Part shown: positions 1-5,593 of the stretch, piece by piece
Position numbering within the stretch: the stretch's first letter is position 1
How the letters are laid out: every line of letters starts with the position of its first letter
Assembly (NCBI GenBank): GCA_900549705.1
Contig: URPI01000061.1
Coordinates: 1-11,406, forward strand
Source: an uncultured Eubacteriales bacterium
GTDB taxonomy: Bacteria; Bacillota; Clostridia; Oscillospirales; Oscillospiraceae
Reading direction: 5' to 3'
Length of the DNA stretch: 11,406 nt
The notes under the pieces: model-generated
Database searches by the model: none
The model's input: the letters and a program-made list of their open reading frames with translations, nothing else
Told to the model about the DNA's origin: nothing
Translations under genes and position numbers: made by a program

Positions 1-434
1 ATCCGGTCAACGGTAAATTCACCGACCGCCAGCGTGCCGTTTATGAGGTTGTCCTCCGAGCCAACAAGGAAGTCGCCGCCCAGGCAAAGCCCGGCATGAC
101 CACCCGAGAGCTGAACGAAGTATGCAAGAAGGTTCTGGCGCAAGGCTGCATGGAGCTTGGGCTGATTACCGATGAGCAGGGTCTTGACCAATACTATATG
201 CACGGCGTTTCCCATCACCTGGGCATTGACGTGCATGATGTGACCGCCGACGGCGTAAAGCTGATGCCCGGCAGCGTTATCAGTGACGAACCCGGCCTGT
301 ATATCGACGAGTGGGAAATCGGCATTCGGATTGAGGACGACCTGCTGATTACGGAGGATGGCTGCAAGGTGCTTTCCGCCTCCATCATCAAAGAGGCAGA
401 CGAAATCGAAGCCTTTATGGCAGCGCACAAATAA
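1..434 (+). CDS. pepP: Xaa-Pro aminopeptidase (M24 family), C-terminal part only
   Basis: This is the 3' end of a gene whose frame is open from base 3 to the TAA at 432-434, giving 143 visible residues. The start lies left of the window. The product should be a cytoplasmic dinuclear-metal (usually Mn) aminopeptidase that removes N-terminal residues preceding proline. The sequence carries the classic C-terminal pita-bread motifs: NGKFTDRQRAVYE near the left edge, HGVSHHLGIDVHD (codons from 201, with the ligand-type His of SHH at 213 and the VHD His at 234), a DEPGLY motif (Glu at 288) and RIEDD (Glu at 333). These match the metal-ligand and catalytic His/Glu positions of E. coli PepP. The two metal-binding Asp residues would lie upstream of the window, so an intact active site cannot be confirmed. 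An internal ATG at 96 is not the start, because conserved family sequence continues upstream of it. The gene converges with nagB across a shared terminator. Assignment to the aminopeptidase P group is firm; the exact substrate preference is not visible. Confidence 0.93.
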   Translation, partial: PVNGKFTDRQRAVYEVVLRANKEVAAQAKPGMTTRELNEVCKKVLAQGCMELGLITDEQGLDQYYMHGVSHHLGIDVHDVTADGVKLMPGSVISDEPGLYIDEWEIGIRIEDDLLITEDGCKVLSASIIKEADEIEAFMAAHK

Positions 435-449
435 AAATAGCGAGAAAAC

Positions 450-482
450 GCCGCGGCATTCCGAAAACCGGAGTGCCGCGGC
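450..482. terminator. Shared bidirectional terminator between pepP and nagB
   Basis: A 14-bp inverted repeat (left arm 450-463, right arm 469-482) with a single G-T pair and a 5-nt AAAAC loop is rich in GC and sits between two convergent stop codons. On the plus strand it is followed by ATTGTTTAT. On the minus strand it is followed by a T-rich stretch (complement of 433-449). It can therefore serve both genes. Confidence 0.88.
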
Positions 483-498
483 ATTGTTTATGGAGGAA

Positions 499-1236
499 TT
501 ACAGCAGGTCTTTGACCAGGGACAGGGCATCCTCGTCTGCAACCAGAGTGAAGTCGGGGTGCAGCTGCAAAATGGAGCCGGGAGCCTGGGGACGGATGGG
601 TCCGAAGAAGCAATCCTTGACAGCCTGAGCCTTTGCCTTGCCGTTGACCACCAGCAGGACGCGCTTTGCCTTCATGATGCCGCCAATGCCCATGGTGTAG
701 GCATACTTGGGCACTTCGTCCCGATTGGCAAAGAAGCGGGCGTTGGCATCGATGGTGGCATCGGTGAGCTTCACCTTGTTGGTGTTCTTCACGAACGCAT
801 CGGCAGGCTCATTGAAGCCCACATGGCCGTTGGGTCCCAGACCCAGCAGCTGAAGGTCAGCGCCGCCAAAGGAATCGATAACGGCATCATAGCGAGCGCA
901 CTCCCCCTCTGCATCGGGGTTCATGCCATTGGGAATATTGCAGTTGGCCTGGTTGATGTTCACATGGTCAAAGAGGTTATCCCGCATGAAATAGGCGTAG
1001 CTCTGGTCGTGATCCTTGGTCAGACCCACGTACTCGTCCAGGTTGACGGTTTTCACCTGGGAGAAGTCCAGGTCGCCGCTTTCATACTTTTTAATCAGCT
1101 CCTTATAAGTGCCCACGGGGCTGCTGCCGGTTGCCAGACCCAGAACGCAGTCGGGCTTCAGCTGAATCTGGGCGGCAATGATGTTGGCAGCCTTGCGGCT
1201 GACATCCTGGTAATCCTTTGCGCGAATCAGTCTCAT
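499..1236 (-). CDS. nagB: Glucosamine-6-phosphate deaminase NagB
   Basis: This 245-residue protein converts glucosamine-6-phosphate to fructose-6-phosphate and ammonia in the cytoplasm, linking amino-sugar breakdown to glycolysis and competing with cell-wall UDP-GlcNAc synthesis. Visible family motifs are the phosphate loop ATGSSP (35-40), NLDEY with the catalytic-type Asp67, GLGPNGHVGFNEP with His138 and Glu143, and the GKAKA segment (199-203). The length matches short Gram-positive NagB enzymes. It lacks the C-terminal extension of the 266-residue E. coli enzyme, where part of the allosteric site lies, so non-allosteric behaviour is likely (inference). The residue matching E. coli Asp141 is Asn136 here. 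The ATG at 1236 follows a good ribosome site (GAAGGAG on the minus strand, complement of 1244-1250) at normal spacing. The gene appears monocistronic, with its own promoter and the terminator at 450-482. No nagA is visible in the window. Confidence 0.97.
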   Translation of the reverse strand: MRLIRAKDYQDVSRKAANIIAAQIQLKPDCVLGLATGSSPVGTYKELIKKYESGDLDFSQVKTVNLDEYVGLTKDHDQSYAYFMRDNLFDHVNINQANCNIPNGMNPDAEGECARYDAVIDSFGGADLQLLGLGPNGHVGFNEPADAFVKNTNKVKLTDATIDANARFFANRDEVPKYAYTMGIGGIMKAKRVLLVVNGKAKAQAVKDCFFGPIRPQAPGSILQLHPDFTLVADEDALSLVKDLL

Positions 1237-1300
1237 AATGTTTCTCCTTCAAAAATATTTTGTGTTTCTTCATGCAACCTGTTTAGATGTATCCAGGCGT

Positions 1301-1329
1301 ATTATATCATCCTTTATCCATTTTGTACA
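1301..1329 (-). promoter_or_regulatory. Promoter of nagB (sigma-A type)
   Basis: On the minus strand there is a TGTACA -35-like hexamer (1324-1329), a 17-bp spacer and a perfect TATAAT -10 (1301-1306). Transcription would start near 1294, giving a leader of roughly 55-60 nt before the nagB ATG. I see no riboswitch-like or glmS-type structure in the short leader. Confidence 0.8.
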
Positions 1330-1404
1330 GTCCCATTTCCGCAATGCTGTTTTCATCTGGCCTTGTTTTTTAATCAAATATTGGAGCTGTATTTATAGCC
1401 AGAA

Positions 1405-1419
1405 ATAGGATAGGATAGG
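1405..1419 (+). repeat. Three tandem ATAGG copies upstream of the S-component gene
   Basis: ATAGG is repeated three times without gaps at 1405-1409, 1410-1414 and 1415-1419, about 28 bp before the start codon of the S-component gene. No convincing sigma-A promoter for that gene stands out in 1340-1440; the best -10-like stretches (TTTATA near 1392, TAGGAT near 1406) lack a well-spaced -35. The repeat may therefore overlap the real start site or simply be chance. Confidence 0.6.
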
Positions 1420-1447
1420 CGCAACCAAAAAGAAGGGAGACATCTCC

Positions 1448-2020
1448 ATGGAAAAGAAAAATACCACCAAAAAAATCGTTCTCACCGCCATGCTGGCAGC
1501 CCTGACCGTTGCCGGCTCCGCCATTCGGGTGACCATGCCCATCAGCATTGGAGGCAATACCTCCTTCCATCTGGGCAACATTCTGTGCGCCCTGTCTGGC
1601 CTCTTGCTGGGTCCCTGGTACGGCGCGCTGGCAGCGGGCCTTGGCTCCGCGCTGTATGACTGCCTGAACCCGCTGTACATTGCGGAGTGCTGGATTACCT
1701 TTCTGACGAAAGGCGCTTACGGCCTGGTGGCAGGTCTGCTGTTCTGGAATGTGTTCAAGGCAAATGTGGCTGAGAAAAACGTCTATGGCAAGGCCGCCAT
1801 TGCCAGCGCCGCCGGTGCCGTGACCTACGCCGTGCTGTATCTGCTCAAGTCCTACCTCAAGGGCATTTGGGTCGGCGGTTTAACCCACAGTGCTGCTCTG
1901 GTGAGTCTGGCGGCCAAGCTGCCTGCCACCGTTTTTAACGGTGCGGTTGCCATTATTTTTGCTCCCGTTTTGTATGTGGCCATTCGAGCCGCTCTGAAAA
2001 AGAGCCATTTGGAGGTTTAA
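1448..2020 (+). CDS. ECF transporter S component (substrate-binding membrane subunit)
   Basis: This is a 190-residue, very hydrophobic protein of the size and layout of energy-coupling-factor S components, which capture a vitamin or other micronutrient in the membrane and hand it to the shared EcfT-EcfA-EcfA' module. About six membrane segments are visible, the first near residues 10-30. That helix carries small-residue AxxxA spacing (Ala14/Ala18/Ala22), the feature by which S components dock to EcfT. The block FHLGN...LLLGPWYGALAAGLGSALYD (40-71), followed by a TFLTKGAYGLVAGLLF segment (84-105), resembles the riboflavin-related/HmpT-like S-component family. The substrate is not deducible. 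No energising genes are in the window, so it probably uses a remotely encoded module (group II arrangement). The start ATG at 1448 follows AGAAGGGAGA at good spacing. A GGAG/CTCC inverted pair (1436-1447) could weakly mask the ribosome site. Family assignment is good; any vitamin name would be a guess. Confidence 0.85.
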   Translation: MEKKNTTKKIVLTAMLAALTVAGSAIRVTMPISIGGNTSFHLGNILCALSGLLLGPWYGALAAGLGSALYDCLNPLYIAECWITFLTKGAYGLVAGLLFWNVFKANVAEKNVYGKAAIASAAGAVTYAVLYLLKSYLKGIWVGGLTHSAALVSLAAKLPATVFNGAVAIIFAPVLYVAIRAALKKSHLEV

Positions 2021-2032
2021 TTCACTCCACCG

Positions 2033-2075
2033 AAAAGAGCGTCACCAGCTTGATTTCGCTGTGTGGCGCTCTTTT
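2033..2075. terminator. Shared bidirectional terminator between the S-component gene and the ABC operon
   Basis: A long hairpin is formed by AAAAGAGCG at the left end pairing with CGCTCTTTT at the right end, extended inward by CACCAGC/GCTGTGTG with a wobble pair and a bulge; the loop is about TTGATTTC. T runs occur on both strands outside the stem. It lies between convergent stop codons at 2020 and 2082. Confidence 0.85.
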
Positions 2076-2081
2076 TATGAT

Positions 2082-3326
2082 TTATACGATTTGTTTTGTG
2101 CGATACTCCCGGTATAGAATGGGAATCAGGATAAGGGTAAGCAAGCCATACAGAGGGATACATAAATCCGCCACCCGGAATACCTTGCCAAAAACCGTAA
2201 CCAAATCAAAGGTGCTAAGATGCTGGTAAAATTCAAGCAGCGTTGACGGCATAAAACTGGCAAACGTGCTTAGTGCGTCCACCGTCCCCTGTAGAATAAC
2301 GGGAATAAAAATCACAATAAACGGCATCGACACCGCAACTGCCGCAGACTTCGTTTTTGCGGAAATCAGCATGGTCAGGATACCCAAAAACAGATTGCCG
2401 ATGTAGCCGCAGAAAACGGTAAGAACCCATGCCTGCCGCATGGTGATGTTATAAAGGGATTTCCACAGACGCACCTGGATCACCGTGTTTCCTCCACCAA
2501 AGCCCAGATAGGTCAGGGTGAAGAGGCTGTAGACAAGGATGCCCGCCCAATAAAGGAGCGTAATTAACAATAATCCTGCCTTGATTTTTGCAGAGGTTCC
2601 CTTTGTTCTGCCATAGGTCGTTGAAAAATAAATGGCATCCGCTTTCCACTTGAATTCGCCTGAAAAGATTCCAGACAGCGCAAAGCCGAGAATCAGGATG
2701 CCCAGCATGGGAATGAGAGTTCCCTTTTCCAAAAGCTGATACCATCCATCGTGGTATTCCATGTAAAACGGAGTCTGAAGCGATTCATACTGGCTGATGA
2801 TGTAATCCTTTTCCTGCTGGGTAAAGGTGCTTTCGCCAACATCGCTTTTATCGTTCAGCCACTCCCGCACCAGCTTCACCCGGTTGGAATAAAAGGTATG
2901 CTCATCGATTGCAGTAATTCCGTCCGCCGTGTAATAATCATAGCGCCGGAAGCCGGGAGAATAAGAGCGGTTAATCAGCTCCCGGATGGGGTCAAAGCCC
3001 TGCTTCCAACCGAAGGCAATATCGTTTTGCCGCACATCGTTCGACTGCGCCTGTGGGGTAGCATTGATTCTTGCGTTTTCCTGCACCGCCCGTGTCAGCA
3101 TATCCTGATTGAGCCAGCCAGTCCATTCCGCCCTTGCCGCCTGCATTTTCTTTACGGCGGCGGGGCCAGTTTCATGGCTTCCCTGCTCATTGACCCACTC
3201 GGAACCCACGTTCAGCTCTCCGGCAGCGGCCAGCCAGCAGGACAGAACCACAACAGCCGCATACAGCACCAGCGTGACCTTGCCGCCAAAGGAGCCAAAA
3301 ATCTTTTTCAGTTCATACCGTACCAT
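2082..3326 (-). CDS. ABC-2-type transporter permease with large external domain
   Basis: This 414-residue membrane protein is the last gene of the sigma-factor/ABC operon and the natural partner of the ATPase just upstream. Its topology reads as one N-terminal membrane segment (about 17-36), a hydrophilic, Trp/Tyr-rich region of about 165 residues (37-203), then five membrane segments (about 204-222, 248-270, 299-322, 327-347, 384-405). This layout, with a first extracytoplasmic loop that is unusually large, fits ABC-2-type exporters of Gram-positive bacteria. The segment FSGEFKWKADAIYFSTTYGR (221-240), just after the second helix, resembles the conserved cytoplasmic stretch of this permease group. 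I place the start at the ATG at 3326, inside the end of the ATPase gene (14-nt overlap), preceded by AGGTGA. The frame stays open further upstream to an ATG at 3545, but that stretch lies inside the ATPase gene, looks like out-of-frame translation and has no membrane or domain logic. The substrate is unknown. Confidence 0.88.
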   Translation of the reverse strand: MVRYELKKIFGSFGGKVTLVLYAAVVVLSCWLAAAGELNVGSEWVNEQGSHETGPAAVKKMQAARAEWTGWLNQDMLTRAVQENARINATPQAQSNDVRQNDIAFGWKQGFDPIRELINRSYSPGFRRYDYYTADGITAIDEHTFYSNRVKLVREWLNDKSDVGESTFTQQEKDYIISQYESLQTPFYMEYHDGWYQLLEKGTLIPMLGILILGFALSGIFSGEFKWKADAIYFSTTYGRTKGTSAKIKAGLLLITLLYWAGILVYSLFTLTYLGFGGGNTVIQVRLWKSLYNITMRQAWVLTVFCGYIGNLFLGILTMLISAKTKSAAVAVSMPFIVIFIPVILQGTVDALSTFASFMPSTLLEFYQHLSTFDLVTVFGKVFRVADLCIPLYGLLTLILIPILYREYRTKQIV

Positions 3327-4200
3327 CACTGTCACCTGCACTTTCTCCGAAATAATGAAGAAATACATCTTCCAGGGTTGCCGCCGTCTCCACGGCACCG
3401 ATAGCAGGGCACTCCGCAGACAAAACGCGGAGGGTCGCACCGGCAGGCGTGGTTTTGAGATTGGAAACCCGGTAGGCCGCCAGATAGCGGTCAACCTGTT
3501 CCCTGGGCACGGAAAACAGCCAAACCCGCTCCGGCATAGAAGCAATCACTTCCTCCGCTGTGCCGGACAGGGTGATGCGGCCATCCTTCATCAGCAGGAT
3601 TTCGCTGGCGATATACTCAATATCCGACACGATATGGGTGGACAGCAGCACAATCCGGTCTTCGGAAAGCTCGCTGATTAAGTTGCGAAAGCGAATGCGC
3701 TCGTTGGGGTCAAGTCCGGCGGTTGGCTCGTCCAGAATCAGGATTTTCGGATCGTTGAGCATTGCCTGAGCGATGCCCACCCGGCGTTTCATGCCGCCGG
3801 ACAGGGTTTTCATTTTCTTATGTCCGGCCTGGCTTAGCCCCACCTGCTTTAACAGCCGCAGTGCCCGCTGCTTTGCTGCGGCAGGGCGGATACCCTTGAT
3901 GGATGCAATATACATGAGGTAGTCATAGATGGAAAAATCCGGGTAGTAGCCAAAATCCTGAGGAAGATACCCTAACAGCTTCCGGTAGGCACTGTCCATC
4001 TGAAACACATCCTGCCCATTCCACCGGATTTCTCCGCCGGTGGGATGGATAAGCGTCGTGAGCATTCGCATTAAGGTGGTCTTTCCTGCGCCATTGACCC
4101 CCAAAAGGCCATAGACACCGCTGTGCATGGTAAAAGTGACTTGGTCAACAGCCCGGAAAGAGCCAAAGTCCTTTGTTAAATCTGAAATTGTTAATTCCAT
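3313..4200 (-). CDS. ABC transporter ATP-binding protein
   Basis: This 295-residue cytoplasmic ATPase should power the adjoining permease. All motors parts are present: Walker A GVNGAGKTT (34-42), Q-loop YLPQD (Gln81), signature LSGGMKRR (133-140), Walker B ILILDEPTAGLD (153-164) and the switch His of STHIV (189). The roughly 80-residue C-terminal tail (about 215-295) is typical of ABC-2 exporter ATPases of the drug, antibiotic or lantibiotic-export type. I chose the ATG at 4200, because it follows GGAGG and begins the family-typical MELTISDLTKDFG. The frame is open to 4296, but that extension overlaps the neighbouring gene. The start overlaps the end of the upstream membrane-protein gene by 10 nt and the end overlaps the permease by 14 nt, implying translational coupling and fixed stoichiometry. 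Specificity cannot be read from the ATPase. Confidence 0.96.
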   Translation of the reverse strand: MELTISDLTKDFGSFRAVDQVTFTMHSGVYGLLGVNGAGKTTLMRMLTTLIHPTGGEIRWNGQDVFQMDSAYRKLLGYLPQDFGYYPDFSIYDYLMYIASIKGIRPAAAKQRALRLLKQVGLSQAGHKKMKTLSGGMKRRVGIAQAMLNDPKILILDEPTAGLDPNERIRFRNLISELSEDRIVLLSTHIVSDIEYIASEILLMKDGRITLSGTAEEVIASMPERVWLFSVPREQVDRYLAAYRVSNLKTTPAGATLRVLSAECPAIGAVETAATLEDVFLHYFGESAGDSDGTV

Positions 4201-4925
4201 GACGGTTTCGCCTCCAAAAATGTAATAATATTTTGCTGACCTCGGCGGACGGTATACCCCAGGTATGCGGCAGATGATGCCAGAAGCGTCATCCACATGG
4301 GGACGGAAATGGCATCATAAATTGCCTCATGCAGCACCACCAGCACCCACAGTCCCGTCCAGATGGCACAAAGCAGAATGGAAAACGCCTCGGAGCTGTT
4401 GCGGCCTCCATACAGGCATCGGAAACAGATGCAGCAGGTGACATTGAATGGCAGTAAAAACTGCGTCAGTAACTCAAAGACGGTTATTTTGGTGAGCAGG
4501 GATGCACCCAGAAAAAAGGCGGTAAGCAGGAGCAGATCCATTCCGGCAAACAGCGTCAGCCGCGCCGCATATATCTGACGGAGGGTAAAAAACGTGGTTT
4601 TCTCCACCTCCATGGCATCGCAATTTCTGTTTTTCCAAAACTCCGGCAATATCAGAGTTGCAAAAAGAGGCGCAGCAATGCCCAGGGTACGGCGAACGAG
4701 ATAATCGCTTTCCAAGGCATGAAGCATCAGGCACACGCCCAGAAGCAGAAGTGCCTGCACCATCCACCAGCATTTGCGGATATAGCGGCTCTGCTGATAT
4801 AAAAATTCTGCGGATGATATGCTCTGTACAGCCTCCCCCGCCGCAAAAGCAGCCTTGGAAGCCGCAATGGTTTTCTGGATTGCGTCCTCACCGGCAGAAA
4901 TCTCCACCGGAATGCGATATTTCAT
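4191..4925 (-). CDS. Six-helix membrane protein of unknown family, between the ECF sigma factor and the ABC ATPase
   Basis: I do not recognise this 244-residue protein. The first 50 residues are hydrophilic, begin MKYRIPVEIS and contain an Ala-rich helical stretch (about 14-33). Then come about six hydrophobic segments (roughly 53-70, 78-95, 123-142, 147-168, 180-199, 207-224) separated by short charged loops, and a charged tail. The Cys-rich patch NVTCCICFRC (161-170) sits in or next to a helix. The gene overlaps the sigma gene by 4 nt (ATGA) and the ATPase gene by 10 nt. Its position immediately after an ECF sigma gene is where a membrane anti-sigma factor normally sits, and the soluble N-terminus followed by membrane helices fits that plan. 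No zinc-binding anti-sigma (HxxxCxxC) motif is visible, though. It might instead be a second membrane subunit of the exporter. Both roles are inference. Confidence 0.8.
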   Translation of the reverse strand: MKYRIPVEISAGEDAIQKTIAASKAAFAAGEAVQSISSAEFLYQQSRYIRKCWWMVQALLLLGVCLMLHALESDYLVRRTLGIAAPLFATLILPEFWKNRNCDAMEVEKTTFFTLRQIYAARLTLFAGMDLLLLTAFFLGASLLTKITVFELLTQFLLPFNVTCCICFRCLYGGRNSSEAFSILLCAIWTGLWVLVVLHEAIYDAISVPMWMTLLASSAAYLGYTVRRGQQNIITFLEAKPSWN

Positions 4926-5440
4926 GGCATTTCCTCCGTTCCTAAGTAAACAGCCAGCAATTCCTTTGCCCGTTTGATTCGGTATTTGACCAAGGGCAAG
5001 CCGATTCCAAGAATTTTTGCAATTTCCTTTTGCTTCACCTCCTGAAAAAAGAACAGAATGGTCACCTCCCGCAACTCCGGCGGGAGCTTTGCCAGCGCCT
5101 CACGGACATCCAGCCGCAGATTCACCGGCTCCATTTCCTCTACCGGAGATTCCGGCAGTTCCTCCTCCGGCAATTCCCCCGGCTTCCGGTAGGAATCCCG
5201 GCAGAGATTTGCCGCAATCACATACAGGTAATTCTGTACCTTTCCGTAATGCTGATAGACACTGAGGGTGGAGAAGAAGCGGACAAATACCTCTTGCACG
5301 GCATCCTCCGCATCCGCTTGATTCTTGATGTGGAAATGGCAATACCGCAAAAGAACCGGATAGTATTTCCGCACAAAGGCTTCGATTGCATCATCGTCCC
5401 CGTTTTTCATGCGGCAAATCAGCAAGAAGTCGCTGTCCAT
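4922..5440 (-). CDS. ECF-type RNA polymerase sigma factor (sigma-70 family)
   Basis: This 172-residue two-domain sigma factor directs RNA polymerase to alternative promoters, usually its own operon and envelope-stress genes. The sigma-2 region spans about 18-86, with the core-binding DAEDAVQEVF motif (43-52) and a VQNYLYVIAANLCRDSYRK block (68-86). An acidic linker (89-104, PEEELPESPVEEME) follows, then the sigma-4 helix-turn-helix (about 112-166) with LPPELREV and KQKEIAKILGIGLPLVKYRIKRA. I chose the ATG at 5440, because a strong purine-rich ribosome site (AAGGGGGGGAAG) precedes it. An in-frame ATG at 5482 would add 14 residues but has no ribosome site. The stop overlaps the next gene by 4 nt. 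A run of seven G lies 6-12 nt before the start. I found no certain promoter. An ECF-like AACC element with TGAACCGTT (complement of 5490-5498) lies upstream, without a clear -10 partner, so autoregulation is plausible but unproven. Confidence 0.94.
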   Translation of the reverse strand: MDSDFLLICRMKNGDDDAIEAFVRKYYPVLLRYCHFHIKNQADAEDAVQEVFVRFFSTLSVYQHYGKVQNYLYVIAANLCRDSYRKPGELPEEELPESPVEEMEPVNLRLDVREALAKLPPELREVTILFFFQEVKQKEIAKILGIGLPLVKYRIKRAKELLAVYLGTEEMP

Positions 5441-5548
5441 GGACTTCCCCCCCTTCTCTTTGTATTTTAAAAGGCCTTTCATTTGGATTAACGGTTCAGT
5501 GATGAAAAAAGATAGTCCCCCATCTTCTTTTTATAAAAGAACACCAAG
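5441..5548 (-). other. Leader region of the ECF sigma operon, with palindrome and possible hairpin
   Basis: This stretch lies between the terminator of the XRE gene and the sigma start codon. It holds a perfect 10-bp palindrome AAAGGCCTTT at 5470-5479 and an AT-rich inverted repeat (arms about 5505-5513 and 5522-5532, loop AGTCCCCC). On the minus strand that inverted repeat would end in a T run like a weak attenuator. It also holds the ribosome site with its seven-G run (complement of 5447-5453). No well-spaced sigma-A promoter could be placed with confidence. Confidence 0.4.
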
Positions 5549-5578
5549 AAAAAACGACATGACCAAGGCCATGTCGTT
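5549..5578 (-). terminator. Terminator of the XRE regulator gene
   Basis: Read on the minus strand, AACGACATG and CATGTCGTT form a perfect 9-bp stem (arms at 5570-5578 and 5553-5561) with an 8-nt loop, and transcription then runs directly into TTTTTT (complement of 5549-5554). It begins 15 nt after the stop codon at 5594, separating the XRE gene from the sigma operon. Confidence 0.9.
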
Positions 5579-5593
5579 CAAAGATTCCCGCTT

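Noticed and set aside
358..1398. Long plus-strand open frame (346 codons) over nagB
   Set aside because: It runs antisense to nagB, whose protein has clear family motifs, a ribosome site and a promoter. The plus-strand product looks like a mirrored codon pattern with no domain logic, and it would start inside pepP.
1237..1447. Riboswitch (for example THF, riboflavin, glmS type) between nagB and the S-component gene
   Set aside because: I looked for conserved riboswitch cores and large hairpins on both strands and found none; the stretch is explained by the nagB promoter plus a short AT-rich leader.
3327..3545. Upstream extension of the permease to an ATG at 3545
   Set aside because: This part lies within the ATPase gene in another frame and encodes Arg/Pro-rich sequence unlike a permease N-terminus. 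The ATG at 3326 starts a normal membrane protein.
4201..4296. Upstream extension of the ATPase gene to an ATG at 4296
   Set aside because: It overlaps the membrane-protein gene and adds residues absent from ABC ATPases; the ATG at 4200 has a GGAGG site.
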